DNA of 64,000 bases from Pseudomonadota bacterium. Lineage in GTDB: Bacteria > Pseudomonadota > Gammaproteobacteria > Steroidobacterales > Steroidobacteraceae. The number at the start of each line of letters is the position of its first letter. Position 1 is the stretch's first letter. Location: assembly GCA_023417315.1 (NCBI GenBank), contig JAEZFW010000069.1:1-64000 (forward strand), given 5' to 3'. The notes under the pieces were generated by a model that saw only the letters and a program-made list of their open reading frames with translations, ran no database searches and had not been told where the DNA came from. Below, piece after piece: positions 25,358 through 34,826 of this stretch. A program made the translations under genes and the position numbers.

Positions 25358-25993
25358 CTAGCGCTTGTAGCAACCGGTCTCCTCGATGATCGCTCTCACG
25401 GCATCCGGCATCAGATACCGCGGATCGCGTCCTGCGGCGATCATCTTGCGTAACTCCGTCGAAGAAATCTCTAATTGAGTCACCGCGTGGATATAGATGC
25501 AGCCAGCGCGCGACTCGTGCAAATCGCCTATTCGTCCGGTCCCTCGATCGACTAACAACTCCCCAAGCGGTCCCATGCTCGGCGCGCGCCACCCCGGCCG
25601 ATGCGCCACGACGAGATGCGCCAATTCGAGAAGTTCGCGCCATTGGTGCCATTTTGGCAAGCCGAGGAATGCATCCATACCCACGATGAGACAGAGCGAG
25701 CGATCGGGGAAATCCGCACGCAATGTCCGCATCGTATCCACCGAATAAGACAGCCCCTCGCGGCGAATCTCCCGATCGTCGACCACGAAGCCCGGCTGAC
25801 CCTGCGTTGCCGCTTGAACCATCGCGAGTCGCTGCTCGGCGCTCGCGACAGTGACATCACGATGCGGCGGATTGCCCGCCGGCATGAAGCGCATCTCGGT
25901 CAGGCGCAACGCCTGCAGCAATTCGAACGCCGTGCGCAGATGCCCGAAATGAATCGGATCGAACGTGCCGCCAAAAATACCGATCGGTCTCAT
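25358..25993 (-). CDS. nadD: Nicotinate-nucleotide adenylyltransferase
   Basis: This 211-residue enzyme adenylates nicotinate mononucleotide in NAD synthesis. The N-terminal IGIFGGTFDPIHFGHLRTA holds the nucleotidyltransferase GxFDPxHxGH signature. ISSTELRKMIAAGRDPRYLMPDAV contains the second, ISSTxxR, motif. LIVGMDAFLGLPKWHQW is typical of NadD. Length matches the family. The gap of about 136 bp to rsfS shows no further gene. The ATG is 22 bp past the holA stop. Confidence 0.96.
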   Translation of the reverse strand: MRPIGIFGGTFDPIHFGHLRTAFELLQALRLTEMRFMPAGNPPHRDVTVASAEQRLAMVQAATQGQPGFVVDDREIRREGLSYSVDTMRTLRADFPDRSLCLIVGMDAFLGLPKWHQWRELLELAHLVVAHRPGWRAPSMGPLGELLVDRGTGRIGDLHESRAGCIYIHAVTQLEISSTELRKMIAAGRDPRYLMPDAVRAIIEETGCYKR

Positions 25994-26015
25994 GCGTGCG
26001 GCTCGAGCACGGTAC

Positions 26016-27038
26016 TCATGCTGCGCGCCCTAGCGCGGCGCCGGCGAGGCGCGCGACGAGCGCTTCGAACTCGAGCCAGGGATCGCTGCGCACCACACCC
26101 TTGATTGCACGATCGACGTTCGCGGCATCCAACATCAGTTCTTTCACTGCATTGGCGGACAGGCGCTTCAGCGCGAGCTTCATGGCAGCTTGACGCGGCC
26201 GCCAAACATACAAAGCATTCATCGCCGCATCGGCGCTCTGTCCGTTGCGCATCATCGCTTGCGCTCGCGCGATCCACTGCAGGTCTTTGTTGAGCGCCCA
26301 TAGGACCAACGTGGGCTCGACGCCCTCGCCTTTGAGTCCATCGAGGATGCGCAATGCGCGGCCGGTCTGTCCCTTCATCGCGGCTTCGCCCAGTTGCAGC
26401 ACGTCGAAGCGCGCACTGTCGGCAACCGCATCCATGACAGCCTCAGCCGGGAGGGCGCCCTTCGGCATCAGCAGCGCGAGCTTTTCGATCTCTTGATGCG
26501 CGGCCAGCAAGTTCCCTTCTACGCGTTCTGCAAGCAATCCTGCGGCCGCGGCATCCACCTGCAATCCATGACGGCCCAAGCGCTCGCGAATCCATGCCGG
26601 CAACCGCGCAAGCTCCATCGGCCAGATCTGCACAACGATGCCATGTTTGTCGATGGCGCTGACCCAGCGCGAGCTCATCGTTCGCCCATCGAGCTTTCCC
26701 GTGATCACGAGGACGAGCGTGTCTGGCGACGGATCGCCCGCAAGCTCGATGAGTGCGTTTGCCCCCTGCTCGCCCGGCGCAGCATTCGCCATGCGGATCT
26801 CGAGGATCTTGCGTTGCGCGAACAGCGACAACGAACGGCTTTCCGCCAGCAGCCCTTGCCAATCGAACCCGCGCTCCACGACTTGCAGATCACGCTCCGT
26901 GAAGCCCTCCGCGCGGGCTTTCGTGCGAATCGCATCGGCGGCTTCGTTGACGAGCAACGGCTCGTCACCTGACACGAGATAGAGGTGCCCGAGGCGCTTC
27001 GCGAGCGCGGTCGGAAAATTGTCCCCAGAGATCTTCAC
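26016..27038 (-). CDS. holA: DNA polymerase III delta subunit
   Basis: This 340-residue protein is the clamp-loader delta subunit that opens the beta clamp. It has the N-terminal LGHLYLVSGDEPLLVNEAADAIR, where the beta-binding region follows (LLAESRSLSLFAQRKILEIRM). It also has the AAA-like segment LVLVITGKLDGRTMSSRW and the C-terminal helical WIARAQAMMRNGQ and LDAANVDRAIKGV region. In most gammaproteobacteria it directly follows lptE; here lptE is 23.8 kb away, so this gene marks one edge of the accessory block. Confidence 0.95.
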   Translation of the reverse strand: MKISGDNFPTALAKRLGHLYLVSGDEPLLVNEAADAIRTKARAEGFTERDLQVVERGFDWQGLLAESRSLSLFAQRKILEIRMANAAPGEQGANALIELAGDPSPDTLVLVITGKLDGRTMSSRWVSAIDKHGIVVQIWPMELARLPAWIRERLGRHGLQVDAAAAGLLAERVEGNLLAAHQEIEKLALLMPKGALPAEAVMDAVADSARFDVLQLGEAAMKGQTGRALRILDGLKGEGVEPTLVLWALNKDLQWIARAQAMMRNGQSADAAMNALYVWRPRQAAMKLALKRLSANAVKELMLDAANVDRAIKGVVRSDPWLEFEALVARLAGAALGRAA

Positions 27039-27248
27039 TTAGTGAGCGGCGGCCGCAGCGATGGCTGCTGCTGGGCGGGAAATGAGCTTGTTCGGCACTC
27101 GCACGCGATGATCAGACATGATAGGTGGGCCGATTATGGCGGATCGGTTTGGTCGCTGCCAGCGGAACGCGCCCCCCGGCGCCTTCGGCAAGGACAAACC
27201 GCATCACACTTCCCAGACTTCGATACTCACGCTAGCCTGTTGAGCTCG

Positions 27249-27557
27249 ATGTTCAGGCTCACCCACAACCGGCTTGTCTGGCTGCGCACCGCACTCGCGG
27301 TGCTGATGCTCGGGTTTACCCTGAACACGATGGTGCATGCGGCCCATTCGCATGATCCAGCCGACATCTACTCCCAGCGTGGCTCGTGCGATCACTGCGT
27401 TCATTTCGGACAGCTGGCCGATGGCCCGCAGTACGCGCATGACATCCCGCGGCCACTCACCACCTACGTCATTGCGGTCTCCGAGAACGACGTTTGCGAT
27501 TCGCGCACGTGGCTCGCGGCGAATCCGCGCGGTCCTCCCGCTTCCGAAACTTTTTGA
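27249..27557 (+). CDS. Small exported Cys/His protein (DUF2946-like)
   Basis: This 102-residue protein has an N-terminal signal segment (RLVWLRTALAVLMLGFTL...VHAAHSH) and a mature part with clustered His and Cys: HAAHSHD, then SCDHCVHFGQ. Small proteins of this kind (often annotated DUF2946) are found beside copper or zinc uptake genes. The start ATG at 27249 is chosen because the signal sequence begins there. It ends 81 bp before a ZnuD-like receptor on the same strand, so a metal-related role is inferred. The family match is tentative. Confidence 0.65.
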   Translation: MFRLTHNRLVWLRTALAVLMLGFTLNTMVHAAHSHDPADIYSQRGSCDHCVHFGQLADGPQYAHDIPRPLTTYVIAVSENDVCDSRTWLAANPRGPPASETF

Positions 27558-27638
27558 ACGAGCTGCGCCCATTCAAGGCGCTGACGCGTCGCTCGGGCGA
27601 CGCAATCGTCCATTGCTTTTTCGGAGCCGGAACCGCCT

Positions 27639-29681
27639 ATGTTCGTCTATCGACAATTCAGCATCGCAGCGCTCGCGATGCTCGTGAGCTATTCAGCTCG
27701 CACACAAGAGACTCAACCTGAAGAAATCATCGTCACCTCCTCCGCGTTGCGTGAAACGGCACTGCAAGTCGCGCAGCCAGCGAGCGTACTCGGAGGCGAC
27801 GCGCTACGCAGGCAGATCGCTACATCGCTCGGCGAAACGCTCTCAGCCGAGCTCGGCGTGAGTGCAACCTATTTCGGACCGAGCTCGAGCCGGCCTGTCA
27901 TTCGCGGCCTCGGCGGTGAGCGTGTTCTCATGCTGCACGATGGCGTGAGCGCGCTCGATGTGTCGAGTTTGAGCCAGGACCATGCAGTCGCAGTCGAATC
28001 GGTGCTCGCCGATCAGATCGAGATCCTGAGGGGGCCCGCAACGCTACTGTTCGGCAGCGGCGCAGTGGGTGGCGTCGTCAACGTCGTCGACGGACGTATT
28101 CCAACTCTCTTCAGCGATGACGCCGATCGCGGCAGCGTCGAGGTCCGCGGCGACACGGCGGCCGACGAGCGCACCGCAGTCGGCAGACTCGAGCTCGGCA
28201 CCCAATCGATTCGCGTGCACGTCGATGGATTTCGCCGCGAAACCGCAAACGTCAGCATTCCTGGATACGCACTCACGCAAGCCGAGCGCGCGGAACACCT
28301 CCAAGAGCATCCAGATGAGACGTTCGCACGTGGAACGCTCGCGGGCTCCGACAGCAAGACTCATGGCGGAGCCTTTGGCGTCAGTGCGGGCAGCGCATCC
28401 GGTTTCGTCGGCCTCTCGATCGGTCGCTATGACACGAACTATGGAGTGCCTGTCGCGCACGAGCATGCAGGCGAAGCGGACGAAGGCGGCGAAGACCCCG
28501 ATGCGGATCACGGCCTGAGGATCGACATGCGCCAAGATCGTTACGACCTCAAAGCGGAACGCGCGCTGGCCACGGGCCCGTGGCAGCGATTGCGCCTGCG
28601 CGCCTCGTACAACGACTACGAGCACCGCGAGCTCGAAGGCGAGGAAGTCGGCACGGTGTTCGAGCAGAACGGAATCGATGTGCGCGGCAACATCGATCAT
28701 GGCGAGATCGCAGGATGGCGCGGCACATTGGGTGTGCAGTTTCTAACTGCCGATTTCGAAGCCATAGGCGAGGAAGCTTTCGTACCGCCCTCCCTCACTC
28801 GCCAGGTCGCATTGTTCGCGTTCGAGCAGCGCGATTTCGGCTCGCTCTCGATCGAGCTCGGCGCACGCGCAGAGAACCAGCGCATCGACCCAGACGGTCC
28901 GATGCACGAGTACGATGAAACGGCCTACAGCGTCTCGAGCGGTTTGATCTGGCGCTTCACCGACGCCCACTCGTTGGCTGCGAACGTCACGCGATCCCAG
29001 CGGCATCCGCAGAGCGTCGAGCTCTACGCGAGCGGCCCTCACCTTGCGATTAGCCGCTTCGAGCTAGGCGAGCAGAGCTTGACTAAGGAAACGGCAGGCA
29101 CTCTCGATCTGACCTTGCATCGTCACTCCGAGCATGGGATCCATTGGTCGGTAAGCGCCTTCTTCAACGACTTCTCGGACTACATCTATGCCTTCCAAAC
29201 GGATGCGGAGGAAGACGAGCTGCGCGTCTTCCAGTACACGCAGGCCGACGCCGAGCTCTACGGCTTCGAAGGCGAGATCACATTCCCCCTATACAAAGCC
29301 GCAGGAACCCATTTCGAGTTGCGCGTGGCGAGCGATTATGTGCGTGGCCGATTGGAAGAAGGAGGTAACCTTCCGCAGATCCCGCCTCTGCGATATGGCA
29401 TCGAGCTGCACTACGAGCGGGGGCCCCTTCATCTCGGCCTGGAGACCTACCATTACTCACGGCAAGATGATGTCGGGCCCAATGAGCGAGACACCGCGAG
29501 TTACACGATGCTCGACGCCGATCTCAGCTATCGGCTGCAGGTTGGCAGCGCGGAGGTGCTGCTCTTCCTCAGAGGTTCCAACCTGCTCGATGAAGAGGCG
29601 CGTCGCCATGCCTCACCGTTGAAGGAGCTTGCACCGCTGCCGGGGCGCTCGCTGCACGCCGGAATTCGTGCCGAGTTCTAG
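27639..29681 (+). CDS. TonB-dependent receptor, probably zinc (ZnuD-like)
   Basis: This 680-residue outer-membrane receptor has a signal peptide, a TonB box-like EEIIVTS (about residues 28-34), a plug domain with the segments RPVIRGLGGERVLMLHDGV and EILRGPATLLFGSGAVGGVVNV, and a 22-strand-type barrel ending in the C-terminal aromatic RAEF. An extracellular loop near residues 275-297 is rich in His, Asp and Glu (VAHEHAGEADEGGEDPDADHG), as in the zinc receptor ZnuD. Zinc is therefore the likely substrate, as inference. No Zur site was identified upstream. Confidence 0.88.
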   Translation: MFVYRQFSIAALAMLVSYSARTQETQPEEIIVTSSALRETALQVAQPASVLGGDALRRQIATSLGETLSAELGVSATYFGPSSSRPVIRGLGGERVLMLHDGVSALDVSSLSQDHAVAVESVLADQIEILRGPATLLFGSGAVGGVVNVVDGRIPTLFSDDADRGSVEVRGDTAADERTAVGRLELGTQSIRVHVDGFRRETANVSIPGYALTQAERAEHLQEHPDETFARGTLAGSDSKTHGGAFGVSAGSASGFVGLSIGRYDTNYGVPVAHEHAGEADEGGEDPDADHGLRIDMRQDRYDLKAERALATGPWQRLRLRASYNDYEHRELEGEEVGTVFEQNGIDVRGNIDHGEIAGWRGTLGVQFLTADFEAIGEEAFVPPSLTRQVALFAFEQRDFGSLSIELGARAENQRIDPDGPMHEYDETAYSVSSGLIWRFTDAHSLAANVTRSQRHPQSVELYASGPHLAISRFELGEQSLTKETAGTLDLTLHRHSEHGIHWSVSAFFNDFSDYIYAFQTDAEEDELRVFQYTQADAELYGFEGEITFPLYKAAGTHFELRVASDYVRGRLEEGGNLPQIPPLRYGIELHYERGPLHLGLETYHYSRQDDVGPNERDTASYTMLDADLSYRLQVGSAEVLLFLRGSNLLDEEARRHASPLKELAPLPGRSLHAGIRAEF

Positions 29682-29828
29682 GACGAAAAAGCGGTTAGCG
29701 GTTCGTGGTCAGTCCGAATCCAGGCCAATGGTGTACACCGCCTGGGGCTGGCCATCTCAACTCACCGCGAACTCCGACCGTTTCTTTCGAGTGGACGCGA
29801 AGCACCCGTGTCGCGGACAATCGCATCC

Positions 29829-30728
29829 ATGCGCTTCGATCTCGTCGACCTCAAACTCTTTCTCAATGTCGTCGAAGCCGGCAGCATTACTGCCGGCGCC
29901 GAGCGGATGCATCTTGCCGTCGCGGCCGCCAGCACGCGCATCCGCAACATGGAGATCGAGCTGGGTACACCGCTGCTCAACCGCGAGCGGCAAGGCGTGC
30001 ATCCAACACCTGCGGGGCTCACGCTCGTCCACCATGCGCGCCTCATCCTTCAGCAAGCCGAGCGCATGCGCGGCGATCTTGGCGAGTACGCCGATGGCTT
30101 GAAGGGTCATGTGCGCTTGATGTCCAACACCAACGCGCTCACGGAGTTCCTACCTGAGCCGCTGAGCGATTTCCTCGCTTCTCATCCTCAGGTCAACATC
30201 GATCTCGAGGAGCGGCTGAGCGATGAGATCGTCGCGGCGGTTGCGGACGGCAAAGCCGATGTGGGCATCGTCGCCGGCACGGAGGACGTAACGGGCTTAG
30301 AAGTGTTTCCATTTCGCGTCGATCGGTTCGTGATCGTCACCGCGAAAACGCACAAGCTCGCAGGCACGCAACGCATGGCGTTCGCAGATGCCCTCGACGC
30401 CGACTTCGTCGGTCTCGATCGAACGAGCTCGCTGCAGCGCTTTCTTTCCGAGAAGGCGGATCGCATCGGGCGACGCTTGAAGCTTCGCGTTCAGCTGCGC
30501 AGCTTCGATGCCGTGTGCCGGCTGGTCGAGTGCAACGTCGGCATCGGCGTCGTGCCCGAAACGAATGCGACCCGCAATATGAAAACGATGGCCCTCAATC
30601 GCATCGATCTGACCGACGATTGGGCGGTACGCAACTTGTCGATCTGCGTTCGTAGGCTGAGCGATCTCCCGATTTATACTCAAGATCTCGTCCGCCATCT
30701 GGCCGAACCTAGAAAACCGCGCAGCTAA
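29829..30728 (+). CDS. LysR-family transcription regulator
   Basis: This 299-residue regulator has the N-terminal winged helix-turn-helix (DLKLFLNVVEAGSITAGAERMHLAVAAASTRI, then LNRERQGVHPTPAGLTLVHHA). A substrate-binding domain follows (VRLMSNTNALTEFLPEPLSDFL, LVECNVGIGVVPE). The ATG at 29829 fits LysR N-termini; a GTG at 29808 would add seven residues. The MATE transporter starts 12 bp after its stop, so the two are probably co-transcribed and the regulator may control the pump. Ligand unknown. Confidence 0.93.
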   Translation: MRFDLVDLKLFLNVVEAGSITAGAERMHLAVAAASTRIRNMEIELGTPLLNRERQGVHPTPAGLTLVHHARLILQQAERMRGDLGEYADGLKGHVRLMSNTNALTEFLPEPLSDFLASHPQVNIDLEERLSDEIVAAVADGKADVGIVAGTEDVTGLEVFPFRVDRFVIVTAKTHKLAGTQRMAFADALDADFVGLDRTSSLQRFLSEKADRIGRRLKLRVQLRSFDAVCRLVECNVGIGVVPETNATRNMKTMALNRIDLTDDWAVRNLSICVRRLSDLPIYTQDLVRHLAEPRKPRS

Positions 30729-30740
30729 TAGCAGCGACTC

Positions 30741-32090
30741 GTGCAGAGCGGCTCCGACCACCCTCCTTCGCCGGCCCGCTTGACGCATCGCACGGTCGTC
30801 GCAATCGCCTTACCTGTCATCCTCTCGAATGTCTCGACGCCCCTCATCGGTGTCGTAGATACCGCGGTCGTGGGTCGTTTGCCCGATCCTGCCTACATCG
30901 GCGCCGTTGCGGTCGGCTCGTTGATCTTCACGTTCGTGTTCTGGGCATTCGGCTTCTTGCGCATGGGCACGACCGGACTGACGGCGCAAGCACTCGGGGC
31001 TCGCGATCACGACGAGGTGGTCTCGAGTCTGGGTCGCGCGCTGCTCATCGCCGGCTCGATCGGATGCGTGCTCCTCGCTCTGCAGTGGCCCATTCGCGAG
31101 ATCGCCTTCGCGCTCCTGCAAGGAACGACGAACGTAGAATCGCTTGCGCGCAGCTACTACGACATTCGTATCTGGGCCGCCCCTGCGACGCTCGCGAACT
31201 ACGCCCTGCTTGGGTGGTTCATCGGCATCGGACGAACCGACCTCGGGCTCGTGCTACAGCTCGTGCTGAATCTAATCAACATGGCGCTCGATGCCTTGTT
31301 CGTGCTCGTGTTCGGTTGGGACGTTCGCGGCGTCGCATTCGGAACGGTCCTTGCTGAGATCGTCGCCGCGATTACAGGCTTGGTGCTGGCGCTGCGACAC
31401 GCCAGGTCGATGCATGCACACTGGAAGCGCTCGAGCATGCTCTCACCGGAGAAGCTCAGGCGGACGATCGCGGTCAACCGCGACATCATGATCCGCTCGC
31501 TCGCGCTCATTTTCGTGTTCGTGTGGTTCGTCGCGCAGGGCGCTCGTCAAGGCGATGTGACGCTGGCTGCGAACGCGGTGCTCATGCAATTTATCGCCGT
31601 GAGCGCATATTTCCTGGATGGCGTCGCATTCGCTGCGGAGGCGCTCGTGGGTCGCGCGATCGGCGCCGCGCATCGTGCGAGCTTGCTCGCTGCGATCCGC
31701 ATGACCACGACGTGGGCGGTCGCACTCGCGCTGCTCGCAGCGCTCACCATCGCGATGATGGGTCCTTCGCTCATCGACCTGCTCACGATCGACGAAAGCA
31801 CGCGCGCGACTGCACGCTTGTATCTGCCTTGGGTGGTCGCTGCACCGCTCCTCGGCGTGTGGGCCTTTCAGCTCGACGGGATCTTCATCGGCGCCACACG
31901 CACGGTGGAGATGCGCAATGCGATGTTGCTCTCCCTCGCGATCTTCCTGACCGGATGGTGGCTGCTAACGCCATGGTCCAACCATGGGCTCTGGGCATCT
32001 CTCCATGTTCACTATCTCGCCCGTATCGGTACCCTCGCCTACTTCCTGCCGCGACTAGTGCGGAAGGTAAGTGAGGAGGTGACGAAGTGA
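30741..32090 (+). CDS. MATE-family efflux transporter (DinF-like)
   Basis: This 449-residue membrane protein has about twelve helices in two related halves. Its N-terminal ALPVILSNVSTPLIGVVDTAVVG is the MATE signature of the DinF branch. Such pumps export drugs or metabolites against sodium or proton gradients. It starts with GTG, 12 bp after the LysR gene. Its last residues, EEVTK, and its stop codon are encoded by the left arm of a GTGACGAA palindrome, so the natural C-terminus seems to have been replaced or extended. Confidence 0.92.
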   Translation: MQSGSDHPPSPARLTHRTVVAIALPVILSNVSTPLIGVVDTAVVGRLPDPAYIGAVAVGSLIFTFVFWAFGFLRMGTTGLTAQALGARDHDEVVSSLGRALLIAGSIGCVLLALQWPIREIAFALLQGTTNVESLARSYYDIRIWAAPATLANYALLGWFIGIGRTDLGLVLQLVLNLINMALDALFVLVFGWDVRGVAFGTVLAEIVAAITGLVLALRHARSMHAHWKRSSMLSPEKLRRTIAVNRDIMIRSLALIFVFVWFVAQGARQGDVTLAANAVLMQFIAVSAYFLDGVAFAAEALVGRAIGAAHRASLLAAIRMTTTWAVALALLAALTIAMMGPSLIDLLTIDESTRATARLYLPWVVAAPLLGVWAFQLDGIFIGATRTVEMRNAMLLSLAIFLTGWWLLTPWSNHGLWASLHVHYLARIGTLAYFLPRLVRKVSEEVTK

Positions 32091-32162
32091 CGGAGTGACG
32101 ACGCAAGAGTTGTGGAGCTCCCTTCTGACTTCGTCACTCCCTCACCTCGTCACTTCGTCACC
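32071..32162. repeat. Palindromic repeat, GTGACGAA type (copy 3)
   Basis: The left arm (32071-32099) is GTGAGGAG, GTGACGAA, GTGACGGA, GTGACGA. The right arm (about 32123-32162) is TTCTGACTTCGTCACT followed by three further GTCAC units. It lies between convergent genes and both use its TGA triplets as stops: MATE at 32088-32090, the serine hydrolase at 32142-32144. Confidence 0.85.
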
Positions 32163-33470
32163 GGCGCTTGTCTCGAGCGCCTGATACACGAGCGTCAGAA
32201 ACTTCTCCCGAATGTCTGTTTCGTTCGGCATGAGCTGGATCATGAGAACCATCGTGATGCCGGACACCGGATCCACGCGGTAGATCGAGCCGTACGCGCC
32301 GCCCCAACCGAATGCGCCGGGCGCATCCATTCCGTTCGCACCATAACGATCCGTGGTTTGGAAGCCGTATCCGTAGCCGAGTCCGTCCTTCGAATGGAGT
32401 GTGCCGGCTTGATTGGTGTGCATCAGGGCCGCCGCGCGCGGACCGAGAACGCGCTGACCGTCGAGCGTGCCACCGTTGCGGACCATCTCGAGGAATCGCG
32501 CGTAATCGCGCGCCGTGGACACGAGGCCTGCCCCACCGGAGAAGCTCTTCCGCGGCCCGTCGATGTAGTGGCCCTGCCCCAGAGGTCCTTCGGCTGCGCG
32601 GATCGCCTTCCCATCAGGACCGCTCGCGTACACGGTCGCGAGTCGATCGCGCTGCGACTTCGGCAAGAAGAAATGCGTGTCCTTCATGCCGAGCGGCTCG
32701 AAGATCTTGGTGCGTAGATAGACATCCAGCGCGATACCCGAAGCGCGCTCCACGATGCAACCGAGGATGTCGGTGTTGTAGCCGTAGACATACGCCTCGC
32801 CCGGCTGCGAGGTCGTTGGTAGGGTCCCGAGCCGCGCCATCGTCTCGCAGATCGGCTCATCCTTATCTGCTGTGTACCACCCATGCCCTGCCGCCGGGCC
32901 GAGACCTTTCGCGGCGTACAACCCTGCGATATGAGCGTCCGTGCCGTATGAGTAGCCGGACGTATGCGTCAGCAGGTCGCGTATCGTGATCGGCCGCTCG
33001 AGCGGTACGAGATGAGCGACACCCTCTTTGTCGAGCGCCACTTGCGTCTGCGCGAACTCTGGAATGAATTGGCTCACCGGATGGCTCAGCGCGAGCTTAC
33101 CTTCCTCGAGCAGCTGCATGACGGCTGCACTCGTGATCGCTTTTGTCTGCGAGGCGATGCGGAAGATCGTGTCAGGCTTCATGCGGCGTTTCGATTCGAT
33201 ATCGCTCCAACCGATTGCACCCTCGTACACTGGCTCGCCCTCGTGCAGCACGAGCGCGACCGCGCCAGCGAGCCGCCCATCGTCGACATACTGCTTGAGC
33301 ACGCGGTCCAGGTTCGCCAGGCGCCCTCGTGACAGCACGCTCGTGCTTGCGATTTCTGCCGAATCTAGCTGCTGAGCGGCATCGTTATTCGTTGCAGCAC
33401 ACGCGCCGACGCTCGCCATGGCGCAGGCGACTGCAAAGAAGGATGAAAGCAGCGTCACTCGAATCCGCAT
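32142..33470 (-). CDS. Exported beta-lactamase-fold serine hydrolase
   Basis: This 442-residue protein has a signal peptide and a class C beta-lactamase/esterase EstB-type domain. The nucleophile motif SQTK gives Ser107 and Lys110. Tyr229 in YVYGYNTDILG is the probable catalytic Tyr. The HGG-like third motif is replaced by FGWGGAYG, which points to an esterase or peptidase rather than a beta-lactamase. Substrate unknown. The C-terminal residues DEVTR are encoded within the palindrome at 32071-32162. Confidence 0.9.
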   Translation of the reverse strand: MRIRVTLLSSFFAVACAMASVGACAATNNDAAQQLDSAEIASTSVLSRGRLANLDRVLKQYVDDGRLAGAVALVLHEGEPVYEGAIGWSDIESKRRMKPDTIFRIASQTKAITSAAVMQLLEEGKLALSHPVSQFIPEFAQTQVALDKEGVAHLVPLERPITIRDLLTHTSGYSYGTDAHIAGLYAAKGLGPAAGHGWYTADKDEPICETMARLGTLPTTSQPGEAYVYGYNTDILGCIVERASGIALDVYLRTKIFEPLGMKDTHFFLPKSQRDRLATVYASGPDGKAIRAAEGPLGQGHYIDGPRKSFSGGAGLVSTARDYARFLEMVRNGGTLDGQRVLGPRAAALMHTNQAGTLHSKDGLGYGYGFQTTDRYGANGMDAPGAFGWGGAYGSIYRVDPVSGITMVLMIQLMPNETDIREKFLTLVYQALETSAGDEVTR

Positions 33471-33648
33471 GCAAACTCCTCAGGAACCCAGTTGAATCGA
33501 ACAAAGCTAACACACCCGCTGCGGCACCTCGCAGCTCGGCATCGCGCGCATGCAGACGCCTGCATCTGAAATGCTCTATTCTTGCCGCATCTCCATCCGT
33601 CCGCCGTGCTTCTACGACAAGAAGCACCTTTCTTCGCAGATCAAACCT

Positions 33649-34698
33649 ATGGTGACCAAGATCGTTCGCTTTGGGATCGTCGGTACCGGCGCCATCGCGC
33701 CCTTTCACGCAAGAGCGATTCAGTCGATCCCTGGAGCCGAGGTCGTCGGCGTCACGAGCCGTACGCCCGAGAATGCTCAGCGCTTTGCCCGGGAACATCG
33801 GATTCCCGTCGTGGCTGCAAGCGCTGCTGAGCTCGCGCAGCATCCTCAGATCGACGCGATCGCGATCACCACGCCGAGCGCGCTGCACCGTGAGCCTGCG
33901 CTGGCAGCGATCCGCCACGGTAAACATCTGATGATCGAAAAGCCGATCGATGCCACCGTCGAAGGCACCGATGAGATTCTGGCCGCGGCTGACCGAGCTG
34001 GCGTGCTCGTCGGATCCATCTTCCAAGCGCGCTTCGGCGACGGCGCGCGCGCTCTCAAACGCGCACTCGAGTCCAGGCGCTTTGGCCGGCTCGTTCTGTG
34101 CAGTGCGTATGTGAAATGGCATCGCACCGCCGAGTACTACACCGGGTGGAAAGGCAAGCTCGCGCTGGACGGCGGCGGAGCGCTCATCAATCAGGCGATC
34201 CACGCGGTGGATCTATTGCAATGGTTCGCGGGTTTGCCATCCGAGGTCTTCGCGTGGACCACACGCTGCGTGCATACGAGCATCGAGTCTGAAGACACCG
34301 CGTGCGCCGTCTTGCGCTTCCCCCACGGTGCAATGGGCACGATCGAAACGAGCACGGCCGTTTGGCCGGGCTGGTCACGCAAGGTCGAGATCTGCGGTGA
34401 GCTCGGGTCCGCCGCGATGGAAGACGATGACATCTCGCAATGGGAATTCAGAGACACGCAGCCGGAAGACGCGACGATTCGTGCGACACGCGAGAGTGGC
34501 GCAATGGGTTCCGGCGCGAGCGCGCCCATGGCGATCAAGTTCGAAGGTCACTTGCGGCAATTCGAAGACTTCGTCGCCGCGATCCGCGAGAACCGCGCGC
34601 CCATCATCGATGGACGTGAAGCACGCAAGGCGGTGCAACTCGTGCGTGCTATCTACGAGTCTGCCCAACGGGGCGTCCCTATCAAGATCGAAAACTGA
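33649..34698 (+). CDS. Gfo/Idh/MocA-family oxidoreductase
   Basis: This 349-residue dehydrogenase has an N-terminal Rossmann fold (VRFGIVGTGAIAPFHARAI) and the conserved HLMIEKPID motif with the catalytic Lys. The C-terminal substrate domain contains LALDGGGALINQAIHAVDLLQW, with the His pair of the family. Such enzymes oxidise or reduce sugars and inositols with NAD(P). The start MVTKIVRFGIVG (ATG at 33649) is preferred over upstream codons that lack the fold. It is convergent with the GH3 glycosidase; a shared sugar role is possible but unproven. Confidence 0.92.
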   Translation: MVTKIVRFGIVGTGAIAPFHARAIQSIPGAEVVGVTSRTPENAQRFAREHRIPVVAASAAELAQHPQIDAIAITTPSALHREPALAAIRHGKHLMIEKPIDATVEGTDEILAAADRAGVLVGSIFQARFGDGARALKRALESRRFGRLVLCSAYVKWHRTAEYYTGWKGKLALDGGGALINQAIHAVDLLQWFAGLPSEVFAWTTRCVHTSIESEDTACAVLRFPHGAMGTIETSTAVWPGWSRKVEICGELGSAAMEDDDISQWEFRDTQPEDATIRATRESGAMGSGASAPMAIKFEGHLRQFEDFVAAIRENRAPIIDGREARKAVQLVRAIYESAQRGVPIKIEN

Positions 34699-34705
34699 TA
34701 GAGAA

Positions 34706-34743
34706 GAAACTCTCGCGAAGTACGGAGAGCCCGCAAAGTCGGG
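34706..34743. repeat. AAACTCTCGCCAAG repeat, copy 1
   Basis: The sequence GAAACTCTCGCGAAG followed by AGCCCGCAAAGTCGGG matches the copies at 37674 and, inverted, at 49913. It lies just after the Gfo/Idh gene stop. Confidence 0.6.
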
Positions 34744-34826
34744 ATAGGCGCTTGCAGTCAGTCGCGCCGGCCGACGCGAGCCCGACGAAAATATCCAGGC
34801 TCCGCGGCCGAAGTAGATCGCGAAAA

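Noticed and set aside
25224..25652. Open frame overlapping nadD and the rsfS-nadD gap
   Set aside because: Most of it is a shadow of nadD; the remaining gap shows no coding features.
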